A DNA stretch of 18,294 bases from J038 sp036734085 (lineage in GTDB: Bacteria > Chloroflexota > Anaerolineae > Aggregatilineales > Phototrophicaceae), in contig DAIMZF010000057.1 of the NCBI GenBank assembly GCA_036734085.1, positions 1-18,294 of the forward strand. The letters are read 5' to 3'. The notes under the pieces are model-generated. The model was not told the DNA's origin. It worked only from the letters and a program-made list of their open reading frames with translations, and did no database searches. The first letter of the stretch is position 1. Every line of letters begins with the position of its first letter. Position numbers and translations under genes: made by a program. Shown one piece after another: positions 15,478 through 18,294 of the stretch.

Positions 15478-16086
15478 TTAGCGCCAGATAATGACATCTT
15501 CAAGCGGTTTGCGCGCTTTTGTTCGCTCCTGCGCTGGATACCCCACTGTGAGCATCCCTTGTGGTTGCCAGTCGTCGGGTAAATCTAATGCCGCCTGTAC
15601 GACATCCCCGCAGAATAACGGGGCGCACATCCAGCACGCACCCAACCCGGCGTCATGTGCGGCTAATAGGATATTCTGCGCGGACATCGCTACGCTTTGC
15701 ACTGCCATGGTGTGTTCGTGTTGTGCGCGACGTGCATCTGCATAAACGTCCATATCCGCCATACACAGACATAACAGGATAATCACTGGGGCGGATGTGA
15801 TGCGTTCATATGACCGTTCAACATCTTTTTCAATCACATCAGGCGGTGCATTATCAGCACGCAGGTCATGCCGCAGGCGATCACCCATGCGGATAGCCAG
15901 CCGCTCTTTTTGTGCAAGTGTTTCCACGACAGCAAAACGCCATGGTTGACGGTTGTGTGCCGATGGCGCCCAAGTCCCTGCCTTTATCAGGTCTGTGATA
16001 ACTTCACGCGGGATAGGCCGTGCTTCGTAACGTCGTATGGAACGTCGCCCGAATATCACGTCTTTTAAAGTCTTCATCTCAGACAC
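15478..16086 (-). CDS. FbiB-type nitroreductase, probable dehydro-F420 reductase
   Basis: This 202-residue protein has the flavin-binding pattern of the nitroreductase family: RRSIRRYEARPIP (14-26) and APSAHNRQPWRF (40-51). From memory it resembles the C-terminal reductase domain of mycobacterial FbiB along its whole length, including a D-L-R-x-D stretch, a Y-x-D-A-R-R stretch, an 'A-G-L-G-A-C-W' motif and LDLPDDWQPQGM near the end. In FbiB this domain reduces dehydro-F420-0 to F420-0. The gene follows cofE by 15 nt and precedes cofD, so here the two FbiB activities are encoded separately. The GTG start at 16086 has GAGGGTG 10 nt upstream. A general FMN nitroreductase is the alternative, but context argues against it. 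Confidence 0.85.
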   Translation of the reverse strand: MSEMKTLKDVIFGRRSIRRYEARPIPREVITDLIKAGTWAPSAHNRQPWRFAVVETLAQKERLAIRMGDRLRHDLRADNAPPDVIEKDVERSYERITSAPVIILLCLCMADMDVYADARRAQHEHTMAVQSVAMSAQNILLAAHDAGLGACWMCAPLFCGDVVQAALDLPDDWQPQGMLTVGYPAQERTKARKPLEDVIIWR

Positions 16087-16101
16087 TTTAATTTTACACC
16101 C

Positions 16102-16884
16102 TCAACGGTATAAATCCTGATGGGGTGGGCGGTTCAGGTCACTGGCTGTCGCATCTGGCGATCTAAACCGCAACCCGCGCACCAGGACTACTGGCAGACC
16201 TTCGTCTCCTTCACCACACACCAGATGCGCGGCAGAGGCGACTAAATCCGCATAACCCTGCAAGCTGATTTTTAGCTCACGCCCGAACAAATCCTTCTGA
16301 CCGCGTAGGTCTACGAGTGCAGGCAAGCCAGATAGACCAATCGCTATGCCAATGTTGCCCATGCGGAAAGGTCTGCCGTGCGAGTCGCTGATAACGATAC
16401 TAATATCTGCCCCCGTTGATTTTTGGACTTTTGCGCGGATGTTCGTCGCGGACTCATCCGGGTTAAGGGGCAACAACAACACTTTATCACCATCATCGGA
16501 AACATTGGATTGGTCTATGCCAGCATTCGCACTGATGAATCCAAGCCGATGCTGTGTGACCAGGACGCCTACTGTCTGCCGCGAAATACCGATGCTTTCC
16601 TGCAAGACAAGTTCTACGATTCGCGGGTCTTTGCGTGTTAGCGCCGCCACTTCTTCCGCGTGTTGGGTAGGGGTGACTGTTGTTAAATCTACAAAGCGGC
16701 CTTCGGCTTTGGAGATAATTTTTGATGAAATAACCAAGGCGTCATGATTTTGTAGCTGTATGCCGTTTGCGTTTAACGCCTCTACAATCGTCGTGGCGAT
16801 GTCATCCCCCGCCTGGATGAGCGGGATGCCTGCAATAGCCTTGATGATAAGTTCAGTCAATGTTGGTAATGCGGATACCCGCAC
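16102..16884 (-). CDS. cofE: Coenzyme F420-0:L-glutamate ligase
   Basis: This protein of up to 260 residues is the GTP-dependent enzyme that adds the gamma-linked glutamate tail to F420-0. The core matches CofE: SKIISKAEGR (54-63), SANAGIDQSN (118-127), ISDSHGRPFRMG (165-176) and DLRGQKDLFGR (192-202), which carry metal and GTP ligands. It lacks the nitroreductase domain fused to the ligase in mycobacterial FbiB; that domain is the next gene. The start is uncertain: GTG at 16884 overlaps npdG by 32 nt, while TTG at 16860 would overlap by 8 nt and give 252 residues. Neither has a good ribosome-binding site, so translation is probably coupled to npdG. Confidence 0.92.
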   Translation of the reverse strand: MRVSALPTLTELIIKAIAGIPLIQAGDDIATTIVEALNANGIQLQNHDALVISSKIISKAEGRFVDLTTVTPTQHAEEVAALTRKDPRIVELVLQESIGISRQTVGVLVTQHRLGFISANAGIDQSNVSDDGDKVLLLPLNPDESATNIRAKVQKSTGADISIVISDSHGRPFRMGNIGIAIGLSGLPALVDLRGQKDLFGRELKISLQGYADLVASAAHLVCGEGDEGLPVVLVRGLRFRSPDATASDLNRPPHQDLYR

Positions 16885-17527
16885 CTTTCGCTTTATAAAC
16901 TTTGTTAATGTACAACAAAATAGGCGTTAAGGATTCTGCGGCGACGGCGTTCGCTAATGGGCCAGCATCAAAACCGCGCAGGCCAGCCGCACTCACTAGC
17001 TTGATTGTCTCCTGTTTGGCGTCGTCATCATCGCCACAGACCAATACATCGCAGTTCACTTCTGCTTCTGGGTCTTTTAGTTTTTCCGCGCTGACGTTCT
17101 GAAATGCGGAAACAACACGGACACCCGCACCGAGCATCGCTTGCGCCTCTTGCGCCGCACTTTTACCCGTCGGTACGTGTACAGTTCGCACGGCAGGCGG
17201 TTGTAACGGCACAGTAACGTCTACCAAAATCTTGCCATCCAGCAAATGCCGGATGCCTTCCAAAGTAGATTGATGTGCGCTGTAAGGCACGCTTAACACC
17301 ACAATTTCGGCTTGCTCAACAGCCTCAATGTTAGACATGCCGATGAGATAATCGCCGCCTAAGTCCTGGTTTAACTCAATCGCACGGGCGGCGGCACGTT
17401 CCGCATCGCGTGAGCCAACCAGCACCCGGTAGCCGTTCAACGCCCACCGCATTGCTAGCCCGCTACCTTCTTTGCCCGTACCGCCAACGACTGCAACTGT
17501 GATTACAATGCGCGCATCTTCAGTCAT
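16853..17527 (-). CDS. npdG: NADPH-dependent F420 reductase NpdG (F420H2:NADP+ oxidoreductase)
   Basis: This 224-residue Rossmann protein moves hydride between NADP(H) and F420. VVGGTGKEGSGLAMRWAL, just after the start, is the dinucleotide-binding loop with the family's typical sequence. The following VGSRDAERA carries S and R residues that fit the 2'-phosphate of NADP. Later segments such as VVLSVPYSAH and LVDVTVPL match the family. The ATG at 17527 is preferred because it places the binding loop at the usual distance from the N-terminus; an in-frame ATG at 17575 would add 16 residues. A weak GGGA ribosome-binding site lies 8 nt upstream. It is probably the link between NADPH and the LLM oxidoreductase further along. 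Confidence 0.9.
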   Translation of the reverse strand: MTEDARIVITVAVVGGTGKEGSGLAMRWALNGYRVLVGSRDAERAAARAIELNQDLGGDYLIGMSNIEAVEQAEIVVLSVPYSAHQSTLEGIRHLLDGKILVDVTVPLQPPAVRTVHVPTGKSAAQEAQAMLGAGVRVVSAFQNVSAEKLKDPEAEVNCDVLVCGDDDDAKQETIKLVSAAGLRGFDAGPLANAVAAESLTPILLYINKVYKAKGAGIRITNID

Positions 17528-17605
17528 GAAAATTATCCCATGTAGATTTTCCCAGTATTCCAGCCATGATAACATCCGTAACCGTGAAGGGCAACGGCGA
17601 TGGAC

Positions 17606-18283
17606 TTAACCCATCGGGATGTTGATAATCACTGGCCCGACTTCTTGTGCTAACTGGGCACGGATGGCGCTCAAAATGCTATCTTCATCATCCTGGTTGC
17701 TGTCGAGCTTCATGGTAATTTGTCGAGTATCTGCTCTCCTGTCCAGCACATTGATGTGATGCATAATGCGGATGCCCGGTGCGATGTCATCTTCATTCGC
17801 TTGTGCTTCCCATAGGTGAATAGCATCCGTATGTTCCGCCTTCAGTCGATGGTAGATGCGCTCCACAAAACGGTCAGATTTGCTATATAAATCCGAGATG
17901 TTTTGTGCCGCCATAAAGCGGTCACCGGTGGTAAAGATAAATGTAATATTCCGTTTTGTGGGGTTAAGTATAGGGGGTGTTTTGGCTTCTAATTGTTTAA
18001 ACGCGATGCGGTAATATTCGTTGTTAGCACGGGGGTGGTCGGGTTCATCCGGCACCAATTGGTAGCGATAGGCGAGTTCTACCCCTGTAATCCGGGCGTA
18101 GTAATGGATGCCGCCGCTTTTTTCTTTAAAGGGTTTGCCACTGAGGAAGAATGCGATGTGTTTAACTTCGGTATAATGGCGCAGGCGTTGAATGGGGATG
18201 CGATACCAGCCCTCTTTTTGGGCGGCTAAAAAATCTTTTTTACGATTGATAACACCAACAAGCACACGCTCCTCAGGATACAC
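17606..18283 (-). CDS. Unrecognised protein with an EVE/PUA-like appearance
   Basis: This 225-residue soluble protein is not one I can name. The first ~130 residues contain W26-Y27, a KHIAFFLSG strand (41-49), IHYYARI (59-65), DHPRANNEYYRI (82-93), LNPTKRNITFIFTT (106-119) and AQNISDL (126-132). From memory this pattern occurs in uncharacterised proteins of Chloroflexota and Cyanobacteria, some fused to nuclease-like domains, and the small beta-rich layout recalls PUA/EVE modules. The last ~90 residues are acidic and end in VIINIPMG, with no visible nuclease motif. The start is GTG at 18283: an in-frame TAA at 18287-18289 rules out a longer protein. A later GTG at 18265 is possible. It is the first visible gene of the minus-strand run. 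Confidence 0.6.
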   Translation of the reverse strand: MYPEERVLVGVINRKKDFLAAQKEGWYRIPIQRLRHYTEVKHIAFFLSGKPFKEKSGGIHYYARITGVELAYRYQLVPDEPDHPRANNEYYRIAFKQLEAKTPPILNPTKRNITFIFTTGDRFMAAQNISDLYSKSDRFVERIYHRLKAEHTDAIHLWEAQANEDDIAPGIRIMHHINVLDRRADTRQITMKLDSNQDDEDSILSAIRAQLAQEVGPVIINIPMG

Positions 18284-18294
18284 GCATTAAGCCT

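Noticed and set aside
17528..17575. Longer start for npdG
   Set aside because: The family begins just before the GGTGKEG loop, so the ATG at 17527 gives the usual N-terminus; the extra 16 residues match nothing.
1..18294. CRISPR arrays, insertion sequences, integrase genes or attachment sites beside the tRNAs
   Set aside because: No regularly spaced repeats, transposase or integrase genes, or duplicated tRNA 3' ends were seen; the window looks like stable chromosome.

Overview
This 18.3 kb window is a gene-dense bacterial chromosome segment with roughly half G+C. The gene set is a complete downstream coenzyme F420 assembly line, a YqeC-MocA fusion, an XdhC-type chaperone and a molybdenum hydroxylase. 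This suggests a member of the Chloroflexota (Anaerolineae/Thermomicrobia-like). That is an inference from gene content; there is no rRNA or other direct taxonomic marker. I saw no mobile elements, CRISPR arrays or broken genes.

Left end (1-1085, + strand): tRNA-Gly(CCC) with a strong intrinsic terminator, a promoter, the ribosomal protein L25/Ctc gene (GTG start), a second promoter, then tRNA-Leu(CAG) with its own terminator.

Middle (1086-10395, - strand, listed here from low to high coordinate, i.e. against transcription): a YqeC-MocA fusion for molybdenum-cofactor maturation; the molybdopterin-binding subunit of a xanthine-dehydrogenase-family hydroxylase; a 586-residue protein whose C-terminal half looks like a nucleoside phosphorylase; a small two-helix membrane protein with a charged tail; the FAD and [2Fe-2S] parts of the hydroxylase fused in one chain; a HEAT-repeat protein; a metallophosphoesterase-like protein; and XdhC. 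The enzyme, its cofactor tailoring and its insertion factor are therefore together.

Right part (10392-18283, - strand): a large GT39-like membrane glycosyltransferase, an LLM-class (luciferase-like) flavin/F420 oxidoreductase, then cofC, cofD, an FbiB-type nitroreductase, cofE and npdG, led by an unrecognised 225-residue protein. CofC and CofD build the phospholactyl/phosphoenolpyruvyl-type intermediate on Fo, the nitroreductase probably reduces dehydro-F420, CofE adds glutamates, and NpdG exchanges hydride between F420 and NADP(H). The Fo synthase is not in the window.

All 16 minus-strand genes from 18283 down to 1086 are packed with overlaps or gaps of 2-93 nt, so they may form one very long transcription unit or a few nested ones. 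The most notable points are: FbiB split into two adjacent genes; a phosphorylase-like protein lying between the hydroxylase subunits; the co-location of F420 and Mo-hydroxylase functions; and a phosphoesterase lacking its usual first-motif histidine.
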